The notes beneath the pieces were generated by a model, which saw only the letters and a program-made list of their open reading frames with translations, had not been told where the DNA came from and made no database searches. Shown piece after piece: positions 11,601 to 60,211 of a stretch of DNA of 64,000 bases; the stretch's first letter is position 1; every line of letters begins with the position of its first letter. The stretch comes from Rhabdophis nuchalis. Taxonomy: Eukaryota; Chordata; Lepidosauria; Squamata; Natricidae. The translations under genes and the position numbers were made by a program. Location: positions 214,395,962-214,459,961 of the forward strand of contig CM077644.1 in NCBI GenBank assembly GCA_039707465.1. The letters are read 5' to 3'.

Positions 11601-14600
11601 CTGAACTACTCAAAATTTCCACTACCGATTCTCCAGAACCTGTCAGAACTGGCTGAAGGTCCTGAGATTGTCCTGAGATTCATAGGAAGCGCCTGACAGG
11701 CAAAGTCAATGGGGAAAGCCAATTTCATTGAACAACTGCATGATTCATTTAACAACCCTAGTGATTGGCTCACAACCATGGCAAAAAGGTCATAAAATGG
11801 GGTATGACTCAGTTAACTACTGTCTTGCTTAGCAACTGGAAATCTTGAGTTCAAGGATCACTTATATTGATGTACTGGTATCTAACTTGATTTTTTTTTT
11901 ACAGTTTTTTATTAATAGAAGCTACAGTTGTGAAGGTTTAGGACTGACAGAGCTTCCAGAAGAACTGCCTCTCACAACTGAAGTACTTGATTTCAGTTTC
12001 AACTTCCTTTATCTGCTTCAGCAATCAACATTCAGCAGGCTGAAGTCCCTGGTGCACTTAGACTTAACAAGGTAAGTACGTTGGTTGAATTTTTATGCTG
12101 CCCAGTTGCAGAAAGATCTGGGAAGTTTCACAAAGTTTAAAAAAAACAACACTGCATAAAAAGAACAACACGACATCCTTCCACAGCACTTCCACTTAAA
12201 GGCATTGACTAAATGCTCAATCAAGACCTAGAAAAACTCATTTTAAAGAATTTCTGGAAAGCAGACAAAGTGGAGGGTATATGAATTTCTCATGGGAAGC
12301 TATTGCAACAGACATGCTGCGACAGAGAGGGCTCACCTTCTGCATTTGTTAAATTACCCTGTTTCCCTGAAAATAAGACAGGGTCTTATTTTCTTTTGAC
12401 TCCCGAAATAAGTGCTTGGCGTTATTTTCGGGGAGGTTTTATTATTTTTGAAGTGCAGGAGGCAGCGAGCATGGTCACCTCATGTCTGCTGTTGGGTTGT
12501 AATATTTTGGGGGAGGGCTTATTTGGGAGGAGGGCTTATTTTAGCGTATGTGCTCAAAAGCCCATTGGGCTTATTATCTGGGGAGGTCTTATTTTCAGGG
12601 AAACAGGGTGGTAATACCGTTGTTAAATGAATCTGGCTTCCCTATTGACTTTGCTTGTCAGAAGGTAGATAGCATTACTTACCTGACAGGACCTGAAGCA
12701 TGCCGATTCTATTGGAACACATAGACAGAGCAGATATGATGGGAAATAGTCTTAGAATCTGTCTTCCCTTCAAAATTTCAAGACGGTTCACATAATTATT
12801 CTTCCCCACCATTTTATTTTCACAATGCCTTTGTGAGGCAGACCAATCTGAGAGAAAATGGCCCAGTAAAAATTTCTTAGTGAACCCTCATAGTGAAATA
12901 TGGAACTGAACTCAAGTCTGCTGGGACCTATTCCAATACTACAGGGAGTCCTCGACTTACAACAGTAGTTCATTTAATGATTCTTCAAAATTACAACGGC
13001 ACTGAAAAAGTGACTTGTGACCCTTTTTTACACTTATGACTTTTGCAGCATCCCCATGGTCATGTGATTTACACTTGGATGCTTGACAACTGGTTTGTAA
13101 GTCAAGGACTATAAACTCTGTACTCTGAATTTCTTTTTCCATACCTTATTTTATGCTCTCATATTTTCTCATATATTGCTGTTGTGGATGAAGTTCTAAT
13201 AGTCTCAATGATAGTTGCAATAATCTTCAACAATTAGAGCTCTAGAAAGCATGAAAACCTGCAGCTGTTTGATAATAAAGGCATTGGCTCTGTATGTGTA
13301 TATTTATGTACACTTATCAACATGGCAGCTTTTATTTCTTGTAATATAACTTCAAAATGTTACCAGAGATTGTTCTGTGCTTTCATAAAGAAGATTTTAC
13401 ATTCTACAGTGTTTTGCAAGGATTCACTCAAGAAAATAAATTTTAATGAATATTAAGCAGGTTTGCAAGCTTGTAACAATCCTGCTGAACCTGTAATTGA
13501 TAGGTATTTGTCTTGTTTAAACAGACATATCATGATGTGCTTTGATAACCATCTAAAATCTGTCAATGTTGATTGGGTCTCTAAACTGATTTTAAAAAAT
13601 GACACGCTTTATTTTACTACCTAGTTACCTAATGACCTGCTGAAACAAAAATAAGGCATTTATTTCAATTATATCCAGTTGTGTTTTGTTTTAATACCAG
13701 ATCTTGTTTTGTTTTAAAAGGTGTCAGATTAATTGGGTATATGAAGGCACTTTCGAAAGCAATATTTTCCTGGAGACCATTGTCTTTACTGGAAACAATC
13801 TTCTCTTTCTGGCCTCAACAGCATTTATGGGTCCTCAGTGTCTGAAGCATCTTGATCTAACCCAAACAGGGATCACTAAATTAGCATTTATTCCAATGCA
13901 GGACCTACGCAACATAGAAACACTGTTACTAGGAAGCAACCATATCCAAACATTGGAACTGCTATCGGATTTTCCAAATAGAAAGCTCAAACATCTGGAT
14001 TTACAGATGAACAATATACAAACAATATCAACTAAAGACATAGAGGCATTAAAACAAGCTAACAATCTAACCCTCAATCTTAGGGACAACAAGATTATGC
14101 ACATAGAGCCCAAGGCTTTTAGTTCGTTTTCTTTCTACAGTTTGGACTTTGGCAGTTGTAGTAATATTTCAGTGATCTTGGATGGATTGCAAGGTGTCAG
14201 CACTACTATCCTCTGGCTTGGCACTTTTTGGAAAGTAGACAGCCTGCCCATTCAAGAGAGGACATTGCAAGGTGTATGCAACATCTCTGTAGACTATCTC
14301 ACTCTACAGTATCGCTCTTTCCTAGAACCTTCTGGCAATACTTTCCAATGTTTGTCCAAACTGAAAAGATTGGACCTGACCCACACCTCCCTTTCTGAGC
14401 TACGGAGCCTTCCTCAGATGAATTTACTGAAAGAATTAAATCTCAATTGGAATGAGTTTTTGAATCTCTGCGACATCAAGTTTTCTGCTTTCCCTTCTCT
14501 TACCCATCTCTATATCCGGCAGAATTATAACACCATGAACTTGAGTTTTGGATGTTTGGAATCCTTGTCAAATCTTCAACACCTGGATTTGAGCGGGAGT

Positions 14601-15440
14601 CAAATAGAAAGCCTAGATTGCTGCAACAACCAGCTTCATGGTCTCTTTGGCTTGCAATACCTCAATTTAAGCCACAATCGCAAACTTTCATTCCACCACA
14701 TGGCATTCAACGAATGTTCTAACTTGAAAGTTCTTGATCTCTCTTTTACACGCATTATCATCAATAATTCTCAAGGCCCATTCCACAATCTGCATTCTTT
14801 GCAGATCCTGAACCTTTCTTTCTCTCATATGGATACAAGCAAGCAGAATATTTTGCAAGGTCTAAGCAGCCTTACTGTCTTAAACATGAATGGAAATGCC
14901 TTTAAATCTGGCACCATTTTCAATGACAACTTTCTCCAGAAAGCACCCAATCTAGAGGTGTTGACTTTAGCTTCTTGCCAATTGATGGTTATAGAAGCAA
15001 AAGCATTTTCTGCCCTCAGCAAGTTAAAACATGTGGATCTGAACCATAACAACCTTACTGCATTCTGTTCAGATGCGTTTTCCAGCCTCAGGAACATTTA
15101 TCTCAATTTTGCCAATAATAAGATCCATATTATCCCACATGATTTGTTGACTGGACTATCTGGCCAGAGTATAATCAATTTAAGTTACAATCCACTGGAA
15201 TGCACCTGTTCTAATATTGGATTATTAACTTGGTACAAGCAGAACATAGATAAAATTGAAGATTCTGAACAGACCTTGTGCGCTGAGCCCAAAGCACTAG
15301 CAGGCACTAAGCTTTTTTCTATAAATCTGTCCTGTGGATATAGCACTGCACAAATAGCATTGATTACTCTTGTTGTGATAATAGTAATTGTAGTGACCTT
15401 CATTTTGATCAGATATACTTTAAAGCAAAAATGTTTATAG
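5575..15440 (+). CDS. CD180: CD180 (RP105) receptor, three coding exons
   Basis: CD180 is a type I membrane protein of B cells, dendritic cells and macrophages. With its secreted partner MD-1 (LY86) it modulates TLR4 and B-cell responses. The coding sequence joins 5575-5664, 11905-12071 and 13721-15440 (1,977 nt, 658 residues; human is about 661). Both introns are GT-AG with matching phases. A hydrophobic signal peptide covers about residues 1-20. Leucine-rich repeats fill most of the ectodomain, followed by an LRR C-terminal cap with cysteines near 580, 582, 606 and 624. One transmembrane helix lies at about 628-649, and the tail is only about nine residues, so there is no TIR domain, as in all CD180. 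Several N-glycosylation sequons are visible. Recognition rests on collinearity with human CD180, for example the RCQINW start of exon 3 and the SLTHLYIR and CTCSNI motifs. Candidate polyadenylation signals (AATAAA) lie at 15939 and 16111, both inside a transposon, so the 3' end is unsure. Confidence 0.95.
6636..6888. mobile_element. TA-flanked MITE (AAATAAGAC inverted repeats)
   Basis: The ends are CCACGTTTCCCTATAAATAA and the complement of TTATTTTCAGGGAAAGAGGG. TA dinucleotides flank both sides (6634-6635, 6889-6890), as for Tc1/mariner-type insertions. The body is rich in CTTATTTTCAGG repeats. A second copy is at 12357-12608. Confidence 0.7.
8746..9057 (+). mobile_element. hAT-like MITE, family CAGTGGTGGGATTCAA
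   Basis: It runs from CAGTGGTGGGATTCAAAA to AATACCACCTCTG (312 bp). Flanks AGAAGAAA / AGCGGAAA match at six of eight positions, an eroded target duplication. The same family occurs at 11404, 18135, 39866 and 39970. Confidence 0.75.
9443..9917. mobile_element. hAT-like element, 475 bp, perfect target duplication
   Basis: The ends are CCGTGATGGTGAACCTATGG and AAAAAGGTTCGCCATTACTG. Flanking 8-bp GCTTAGAG occurs at 9435-9442 and 9918-9925. The GC-rich middle gives overlapping open frames on both strands that share no known motif. There is no transposase. Confidence 0.85.
10063..10331. mobile_element. hAT-like element, 269 bp, perfect target duplication
   Basis: The ends are CCGTGATGGCGAACCTATGG and AAAAGGTTTGCCAACACTG. 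TTCTATAG flanks both sides (10055-10062, 10332-10339). It has the same ends as the element at 9443 but a different, shorter middle. Confidence 0.85.
11360..11865. mobile_element. MITE of the AGTCCTC family interrupted by a hAT-like fragment
   Basis: The left end TAGTCCTCAATTTATAACC and the right part (CAAAGTCAATGGGGAAAGCC ... ACAACCATGGCAAAAAGGTC ... AACTACTGTCTTGCTTAG) belong to one squamate MITE. Between them, 11404-11658 is a 5'-truncated copy of the CAGTGGTGGGATTCAA hAT family. The composite ends about 40 bp before CD180 exon 2. Confidence 0.5.
11905..12071 (+). CDS. CD180: CD180 coding exon 2 (LRR N-cap and first repeat)
   Basis: The acceptor follows a T-rich tract ending ACAG and the donor is GTAAGT. 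The exon encodes the N-terminal cap and first LRR, including an NRS glycosylation sequon and the stretch SFNFLYLLQQSTFSRL, which matches the human pattern SFNFL...TFSRL. It ends after two bases of the arginine codon that exon 3 completes. Confidence 0.93.
12357..12608. mobile_element. TA-flanked MITE, second copy
   Basis: It has the same structure as 6636-6888, with ends CCCTGTTTCCCTGAAAATAA and TTATTTTCAGGGAAACAGGG, nearly perfect inverted repeats. The left flank is TA (12355-12356) and the right flank TG, a presumed mutation. Confidence 0.7.
12942..13118. mobile_element. AGTCCTCGACTTACAA MITE fragment
   Basis: It begins GGGAGTCCTCGACTTACAAC and holds TTACAACGGCACTGAAAAAG and GCAGCATCCCCATGGTCATG. 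It ends near AAGTCAAGGACTATAA, the complement of the start, so both inverted ends survive. A small related piece lies at 12609-12680. This is an abundant reptile element, class unproven. Confidence 0.55.
13721..15440 (+). CDS. CD180: CD180 coding exon 3 (LRR array, LRRCT, TM)
   Basis: This is a single large exon, as in other vertebrates, encoding residues 86-658. The acceptor is TTTTAAAAG and the first codon completes the RCQINW motif. Repeats with the LxxLxLxxN pattern run to about residue 575. They are followed by the CTC...LC...SC cysteine cap, a transmembrane segment rich in Ile and Val, and a short basic tail ending KQKCL before TAG at 15438-15440. No frameshift or internal stop is present. 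Confidence 0.96.
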
Positions 15441-15856
15441 ATAGAAGCTTATGAGAGAAAGTAAGTATGTAGGACTTTTTGAAAATGTACAAATATATTT
15501 CTTAATAGAAAGACATTTTTAACATCAACGGGTCTTTCCTTTTTATATCAATATTGCATCAGTTAATTCCGACAACGTAGATTTGAATAGGAAATAATTG
15601 CAAAGGAGGGAAATCAGTGTGGGTTGTTTAGTATTGTATTTTCCAACTGTTGTATTTCTCATTTCATTCTCTCAACGTGTTAGGTGATAACAGAATACCC
15701 CTGGCTCTCATTGTTGTGGCAGATAGGTGAACAACACAGTAATGTAATGTTCTAGAAAAAAGGAGAGAACTCAACTTTCCAATTGATTTAATTATGTAAA
15801 AATATGAAGATTATATGCCCTTAGTTGTCTCTGAAACTTTTTTTTACACATTAGAA

Positions 15857-16238
15857 CAGTAATATCGAACTTACGACATGCATGTCAGAGGTGACACCTT
15901 ATGACATTTTTGGTGGCATGCCAATGTGCCAACGCCCAATAAAAACTATTTTTGAAAGCACACTCAATCTTCACACAATTTTTGGAGGCTGTGCTCTTGC
16001 ACAGACCCTGGACCCTCCGAAAAATAGTTTTACTCATATTTCATTTTTGTAAGTATTTGACATTTCTTTATATAAACAGCACCATACGTGACTGGACTGT
16101 ATTTTTTTAAAATAAATATATAGGGGACTATTTCTCTTTTGTTTCAGGGATGGGGATGGCAGTGATACACCAGCAGAGTCAACTTAGTTGTTTTTCCAAA
16201 TTTTTGACATGGCAAGTCCCAAAGGTTTGCCCTCACTG
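15857..16238. mobile_element. hAT-like element with near-perfect target duplication
   Basis: It runs from CAGTAATATCGAACTTACGA to AAAGGTTTGCCCTCACTG. The 8-bp flanks are CATTAGAA and TATTAGAA (one mismatch). It lies in the 3' flank of CD180 and supplies AATAAA hexamers at 15939 and 16111 that could serve as polyadenylation signals. Confidence 0.7.
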
Positions 16239-16501
16239 TATTAGAATATATAAACATTACTTCTTTTCCCCCAAATCTATAGTTTTTAATACTACTAATG
16301 TTAATATACTAAAATATACACTTCTTTTTTTACATTGGTGGTTTTATGAGATTTGCTTCTTCTTCTAAGTGAATATGAAGTATAACTTATACCTTCTATT
16401 ACATTTCACAAAATGTAAACAAAATGTTTTACCTGTAATGCTAAAGCAGTTTAAGTTTAATAACTAAGCCTACAGTTCTGTACTTTTTTTCACTCTTAAA
16501 A

Positions 16502-16676
16502 CAGTGGTTCCCAACCTTTCTGGCTCCAGGCATTGGCAGTGATAGTGGGGGGGCGGGGGGGGGCAGATGGTTTTGCATGCATGCCCACAATTTACACAAA
16601 TGTAGCTTCACACACTCATCAGCCGCTTGCACAACCCAGTTCCCAATAAGCCACAGCCCAGGGTTGGGCAACCCTC
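16502..16676. mobile_element. Degraded hAT-like MITE
   Basis: It begins CAGTGGTTCCCAACCTTTCT and ends around GGGTTGGGCAACCCTCTTCT, imperfect inverted ends typical of vertebrate hAT MITEs. It includes a G-rich run near 16547-16562. No target duplication was found. Confidence 0.5.
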
Positions 16677-16930
16677 TTCTAGAGTAACTCTAAGGATCTT
16701 GATCATGATGGTTTTTCTTTTTCTTTTATTATGATTTGCTAGTCTGTGTGAACTGAAACATTAGAGAAGCATATAGTTAAAGAGGTTCTGATCTTGGTTC
16801 ATTTCTGTAGATTATAATAGCATTTTTTGCTGCTAAAAATATGAGACTATTTGAAAATCAAAATGTTTCATTATCAAAATTCATGGCCATAGCTCAGAAA
16901 TGTTTGATTAATATATCCAGGCCTACTGCT

Positions 16931-17130
16931 GAGCCATGGTGGTGCAGTGGTTAGAATGCAGTATTGCAGGCTAACTCACTTCTTGCTGTCAGGAGTTTGA
17001 TTCTCACTGGCTCAAGGTTGGCTCATCCTTCCAGCCTTCCAAGGTCTGTAAAATGGGGACCCAGATTGTTGGGGGCAATATGCTGACTCTGTAATCCACT
17101 AAGAGAGGTGTATCGCTATTGCTACTAGCT
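16931..17130 (+). mobile_element. tRNA-derived SINE
   Basis: An A box (TGGTGCAGTGG, 16940-16950) and a B-box-like AGTTTGATTCT (16994-17004) are correctly ordered. They are followed by the squamate SINE body (AAAATGGGGACCCAGATTGT, GGCAATATGCTGACTCTGTA) and a GCTATTGCTA tail. A reverse copy is at 45780-46024. It is not a functional tRNA: there is no acceptor stem. Confidence 0.75.
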
Positions 17131-17362
17131 TTGTGTATTTAAAATAGAACAAATATGCACTTTTTTTTTTTCAAGGTTTAAAAGCAGAACTCAATATATA
17201 AAAACTGATTCATAGGTAAATATGTGCTAATGTAAATCTATTAACTGTGCAGAGCTTTTTTATTGCCTATTTGCTGTGGATAGCTTTTATATGATCTCTC
17301 TTTAGAAGGACATTACATTGATGAACACATTGTGCTACTCTATCCTTTCCCAAAGTTACATG

Positions 17363-17757
17363 CATTGTCAATCCCTGCGGCCGATTCGCTCCCATAGAGA
17401 GGGACTTCGGGTGCCGTCCACTAGGTTATGCCAGCGGGCGACGCCCAGGGGAAGGGCCTTCTCTGTGGCGGGCCCGACCCTCTGGAACGACCTTTCCCCC
17501 GAAATCTGAACAACCACGGACCTCCGCTCCTTCCGTCAAAAATTAAAAACACACTTCTTCTGCTTGGCCAGCCTAGGGTAATTAAGCTGTTTTTAGGGGT
17601 TTTTAGGGCTTAGTTTTAGTTTTTTATATGAGATTTTAGCGCAGGGTTAGTTTAATTTCATTTTAATATTGTATTTGTTTGTGGTTTGTATTAGTATTTT
17701 TAATTCCCTGTGCCCCGCCTCGAGTCCCTTCGGGGAGAGAGAGCGGGTTATAAATTA
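17363..17757 (+). mobile_element. CR1/L2-type LINE 3' fragment
   Basis: It has the same tail as the other copies (CCGATTCGCTCCCATAGAGA, GGGCCTTCTCTGTGGCGGG), a 3' UTR with the CCCCGCCTCGAGTC...GAGAGCGGG hairpin, and an ATTATTATT end at 17763. It is 5' truncated. Confidence 0.8.
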
Positions 17758-18134
17758 AAAAATATTATTATTATAATAATCGTTTATGCATTCATTTTCT
17801 CTGCATTAAGCATGGATATTTATAAGAAAATGCCTATTTGAGTCAATATATCAGCTTTCTGTACAGGATAAGTATGTCTGACTTACAACTTATACTTATC
17901 ATGGGCTATTACTAAAAATAGTGGACCACATTCTCCTTCTTCAAGCCAGTAAACTGACGAAGCCCTTTCTTTAATATACAGCCTATTTTCAGGTTTTTGA
18001 AGACATTGCACAGTTTCAATTTTTAATCAATTTGAGGAAGGAGAATGCCATCCACCATTTTTAGTAATAGGCAGTCAGTTTGTAAGTTCAAGTTCTGACC
18101 TATGTAAAAAGTAGAGGTAGACAGACTTGGGAAT

Positions 18135-18449
18135 CAGAGGTGGTATTCAGCAGATTCTGACCAGTTTTGGAGAACCAATAAGTGGAAATTTTTGAGTTGT
18201 TCGGAGAACCGGTAAATACCACCTCTGACTGGCCCTGCCCTCATCTATTCTCTGCTTCCCGAGTCCCAGCTGATCGGGAGGAAATGGGGATTTTGCAGTA
18301 ACCTTCCCCTGGAGTGGGGAAGAAATGGAGATTATGCAGTATCCTTCCCCTTGAGTGGGGAGGGAATATTTTACAGTATCCTTCTCCTGCCATGCCCACC
18401 AAGGCACCCCCACAGAACTGGTAGTAAAAAATGTGGAATCCCACCACTG
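18135..18449 (-). mobile_element. hAT-like MITE, family CAGTGGTGGGATTCAA
   Basis: It runs from CAGAGGTGGTATTCAGCAG to GGAATCCCACCACTG (315 bp). Flanks TTGGGAAT and TTAGGAAT differ at one of eight positions. This is a full-length copy in reverse orientation to the one at 8746. Confidence 0.82.
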
Positions 18450-18457
18450 TTAGGAAT

Positions 18458-20021
18458 GGAACTTGTTCTTAATCTGGAGACTGCTTGTATTTTGAAAGAG
18501 ACTTTACCATTTATCAACTGTTGTTTTGTACTGTGGCATATTATGTATGTACATTTGAGTGAGAGAGAGATATGTATGCATGAAAACCTAAGCTTATAAA
18601 TTAAGCTATATTTAATAAATAGGCTTGTAATCAAAGTTAGAACTGATTAATTTTTGGCTGGGAAATTATTAAGCAGTGGGGAAAATTTTGGTTATGTTTA
18701 TGTATCCATGATTATTTCTGCAATTTAAATTTGAATTGACACATAATTTTATACACTGTACAACAATTACATCTTCAAAAGCTAAAGTAAATTTCATGGG
18801 AAATGCCTTACTGGAAAATAATCAAAACCCTTACTCTGATATGTAACAAAAAACCATGAATATGTATTCATTTATATAGAATTGCTATCTTTCTGAAACG
18901 TATTAACACAAATATTCTGTACAAGAAAGAATAGTGAGGCCTACAACTGATTAAAAATTTTTAAGGTAATAAAATTTACTAAAATTATAAAATATTGAAG
19001 TTTATAAATTGTTTCATTAAGCTATGTGGTATTTTCATCAAAATGTTCTAATTCAAAATAAAACTACTTGGTTTTAAAGAAAAAATATCCAGATATTATG
19101 TTAATGACAGAAACATTTGTTATTAATTGACCACTAAACTGCACTTTTAGTGGAAAATGTGAAGAAATTATTCCCAGGTAACTGGAAGCTAACATTTTTT
19201 TTTCTAACTATTTAGATGCCACTGGAATATACCTTTCTTTTCTTGTGAGATATGTAAAACTTTTTTCCTGGAAATCTACTTTAAAGTCTACAATGTTCTA
19301 CAAATTGGTAACCTAGGGAACTAAACTATTTGAAAACCAGGTAGCTTCCATTTGGATAATGCCTGGTATTATTTCCAACTATTTTGTGCTGCATCATTAT
19401 TTATTCTATAGTCACAATGATGTAATAAAAAATATCCTCAATTTTCTTCACATGCCTGCATCATTTCTCGGTTCCAGAAAATGTCATGAGTCAGAATGGA
19501 TGTGCTGACACTTCTACATCGTTACACAGGTCATTGGACAAAGTGAACATGTAACATATATGGTCATAAATGAAGTAATTAATGTCTTTGTGTACTGAAA
19601 AACTCTCTAATTTGGTTGTTGAAATTCTCATATATGTGATTTCAAGTTCACTGGAAATGTTGCCATTTGTTCTTCTTTCTTATATCTTCATAAAGTTTTA
19701 CTCTTTTCATTTTATTCTCAATTTACAACCTACTAAATCTATGATCAATAATCTTTCTTCTGTCACTCTCTCATATTTCACTGAAGAATAAATCATATTA
19801 TGTTTCCAAGTGATAGAATGTTTACCATATCTCTTTCCTTTTATTACAGCTTCCTTCACATAATTCACATGGAGCTCTAGTGCACATTGTACTTATCAAT
19901 GTAACAAAAAATATTTCACACACATTCTTGTTCTATTAAATCCTGAATATACAAAATGTAGTATTTTAGAATTCAAGAAAGCCAGTTCAAGAAACAAACT
20001 CAGATTTCTTTCATGCCCTTT
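18458..20021. other. AT-rich intergenic DNA
   Basis: Nothing was recognised on either strand: no exon-like open frame with splice sites, no repeat family, no RNA gene. It separates CD180 from the presumed MAST4 3' UTR. Confidence 0.6.
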
Positions 20022-21656
20022 TTTATTTCAATGTTTTCCAACTTCCAAGTATAAATATTTGCATTTAATAGGCAATTTTTATGACAATCATAGGGATCTC
20101 TTAAAGAAAAAAAAGAGACTGCAAATACTTTATTGCAGAAATCCTAACCATTTTTTTTATATAATTTGATAATTAACAGTAGGGGATACTACAAATAGAC
20201 ATTATAATATAGAGCCACACAAAGACTGACAAGTAATACACAATTCAGAGGACCTCTAACAGTTTACTTTAAGGTAAACATTAACGGACAAGGAATTACA
20301 TGAATGCGAACTCAGGTGCTACCATATTTTCAAAATGAGGGGAAATATTTGGCAAAAGTGATAAAGCACTATATACAAAATATACATTAAAAGATACATT
20401 TGTAAACAAGAGAGCTAAATGTGCTTTAAAGAAAAAAAGTGAAAGGGTTTTCTCCCCCAGTACAAGTAATTGTAAACTATGAAATACTTCCCAGAGAACG
20501 ACATTTTGAATTGGGCGTGCATTTGCATTCAGTTTTATTCCCAAAGCACACATTCAGACTATAAATGACAGGAATACCTGAAGAGCATTTTTCCTTCTCT
20601 GCTTGTTTTAAATAATTCATGAGTGGCAAATGAATATACTACCACTCAAATGGACATTTAGAAACTGGCTGCTGCTATCATTTTCTGAGGCTTATAAATA
20701 TGAACAAATCCCACCTGGTTTATTTCTTCCCCCAGGGAAATGCATTTAGCACACTTGTAAAGATCTTATAAACAGCCAGTTCATAATTAGGTTATGCTTG
20801 GTTGGTTGTAGTTAGGAAACAGGAAAAATGCCCTGGAGGACACTCAAGTTTAAATGGACTTCTATGCGTTTATATAAAAAGGAAGAAAAATTAATGAATT
20901 TTCTTCTCATTGTAACATTCTTGTCTATCATAACCTTTGATGTTTTTATCTGTTTCCAACCAAATCAAGTTTCCTTCAAATATCATCCATTTAAACTTAT
21001 TTCATAAATCCTGAAATTAAATCAGGCTTAGGAAAACTAAGCTCACATTCTAGTCCCAAAAAGCTCCAACATGTTCTCCCCTTTTAATCTAAAAATGTTT
21101 TTCTTATTTTAAAAAATTAACTTCTTTTCTATACAAATAAATATCATGCTATGAAATGTTTACAGATACTTAATATACTTCGACCAGAATGTGAATCCTA
21201 GCATCACTTGCAAATAAACAGCAAGTTTAATCTACAATGTAAGGCCCCAGCTAAGTATTTAAATGTTATCAGGTACTGAATATATTATCTAGGTAAAATG
21301 ATGGAAAATGCACCCCTTCACCACTTTTGTCATAAAACAGCAAAGAAAACGGAATCACTAAATGACCAAATTTACCTGCCATGATAGCAAAGATGAAATG
21401 TAGTCCTAAGACCACATCTGCTTCTACATAAGTATCATATCAGAAAGGCCAAACCATAGTTAATATGACCTGAATAAAGATAAGTATGCTTAGCATGCCA
21501 TGAAGAAAAAGGAACATTTCCTGTTATTCCAAAACTGTCCTCTAGCAAGGAAGTATTATGCGAGAAGACAATGGAAGTTTTTTTCTGTTTCCTAATACCA
21601 ACACTGAATAAATACAATCACTGTGCATTAAAGAACTGCAGTTTGTTCATTTAAGC

Positions 21657-21736
21657 CAACGTTTCTTAAACCTGGGAACTTTATGATGTGTGGACTTCAG
21701 CTCCCTGGGAGTTGCCACGTTTAAGCATCACTGGCT
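21657..21736. mobile_element. Degraded half of the palindromic hAT family
   Basis: GTTTCTTAAACCTGGGAACT...GTGGACTTCAGCTCCCTGGG matches one arm of the perfect palindrome 160 bp away, with substitutions. Confidence 0.5.
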
Positions 21737-21898
21737 CAAATGAGTAAGTCTAGCTCACACACAAAAGTATGAATCTGTGGGCTTAAAACTATGCAGCTAA
21801 ACTCATTAGAAATCAGATCTCAATAGTCTTAGATTTTTATGGTGGGTGTACAAATCTGAACAAGAAAAAAATGATCTACTTTCATCTTCCCATTAGAG

Positions 21899-22028
21899 CA
21901 ATGTTTCTCAACCTTGGCAACTTGAAGACGTCTGGACTTCAACTCCCAGAATTCCCCAGCCAGCTGGCTGGGGAATTCTGGGAGTTGAAGTCCAGACGTC
22001 TTCAAGTTGCCAAGGTTGAGAAACATTG
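21899..22028. mobile_element. Perfect 130-bp palindromic hAT-like MITE
   Basis: Each 65-bp half is the exact reverse complement of the other, with no spacer (centre CCAGCTGG). The ends are CAATGTTTCTCAACCTTGG and its complement. Perfect 8-bp duplications CATTAGAG lie at 21891-21898 and 22029-22036. Because of the symmetry both strands encode the same peptide. It lies about 430 bp past the MAST4 stop, probably in the 3' UTR. Confidence 0.92.
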
Positions 22029-22457
22029 CATTAGAGGAAATGTAACTGTGGGTTCAGTTTATGCCTAAGCTTTAGCAATTCTATTTCTTCTTTGATTATG
22101 GCAAATTGGTGGCAAAGCAGCAACTCTAAAAAAAGAGTAAACAATACAATCAGCAGCAGTTGGATACTGTAAATCAAAACAAACACACTAAGTATTTACA
22201 TGAACTTGCCACAACCAGCCGCAACCCCAGACTTACCTCAAGTCTCTCAACTTGTAAAAGTATTTCTATACAAATACCATCTGCTAACAGTTTAACCGGC
22301 AACATTTGGGAAGACATTTATGAAAGGGGAACAAAACACGAGTCTTTCTTTTACAGATCCTGCTTAAGTGGCACACTACACAGTGCTGATTTTTGAGGGT
22401 GGGGGGAAGACAGACAAGGAACTAGACTTTCATTCGAGACGTCCTATTTGCAAGCAA

Positions 22458-60211
<37,754 letters not shown>

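Larger units (their letters stand above)
5665..11904 (+). other. CD180: CD180 intron 1
   Basis: A 6.2-kb GT-AG intron with a poly-C run near 5868-5880 and the transposons listed separately. The stretches 6900-8740, 9070-9430 and 10345-11355 show no gene or recognised repeat and are AT-rich. Confidence 0.8.
12072..13720 (+). other. CD180: CD180 intron 2
   Basis: A 1.65-kb GT-AG intron containing two MITE fragments (below). From 13120 to 13720 it is AT-rich with no recognised element. Confidence 0.8.
20129..22457 (-). other. MAST4: Probable MAST4 3' UTR
   Basis: Downstream of the stop there is no gene. On the - strand, AATAAA polyadenylation-like hexamers occur at 20129-20134 and 20022-20027 (TTTATT on +) and elsewhere, so a 3' UTR of roughly 2.3 kb is plausible. 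The end is a guess. The region contains a perfect palindromic transposon (21899-22028) and an older relative (21657-21736). Confidence 0.35.

Noticed and set aside
16931..17010. tRNA gene suggested by A and B boxes
   Set aside because: No acceptor or anticodon stem pairing; the sequence continues into a SINE body found in reverse at 45780.
21829..22068. Two opposite open frames with the same peptide
   Set aside because: A direct result of the perfect palindrome, not two genes.
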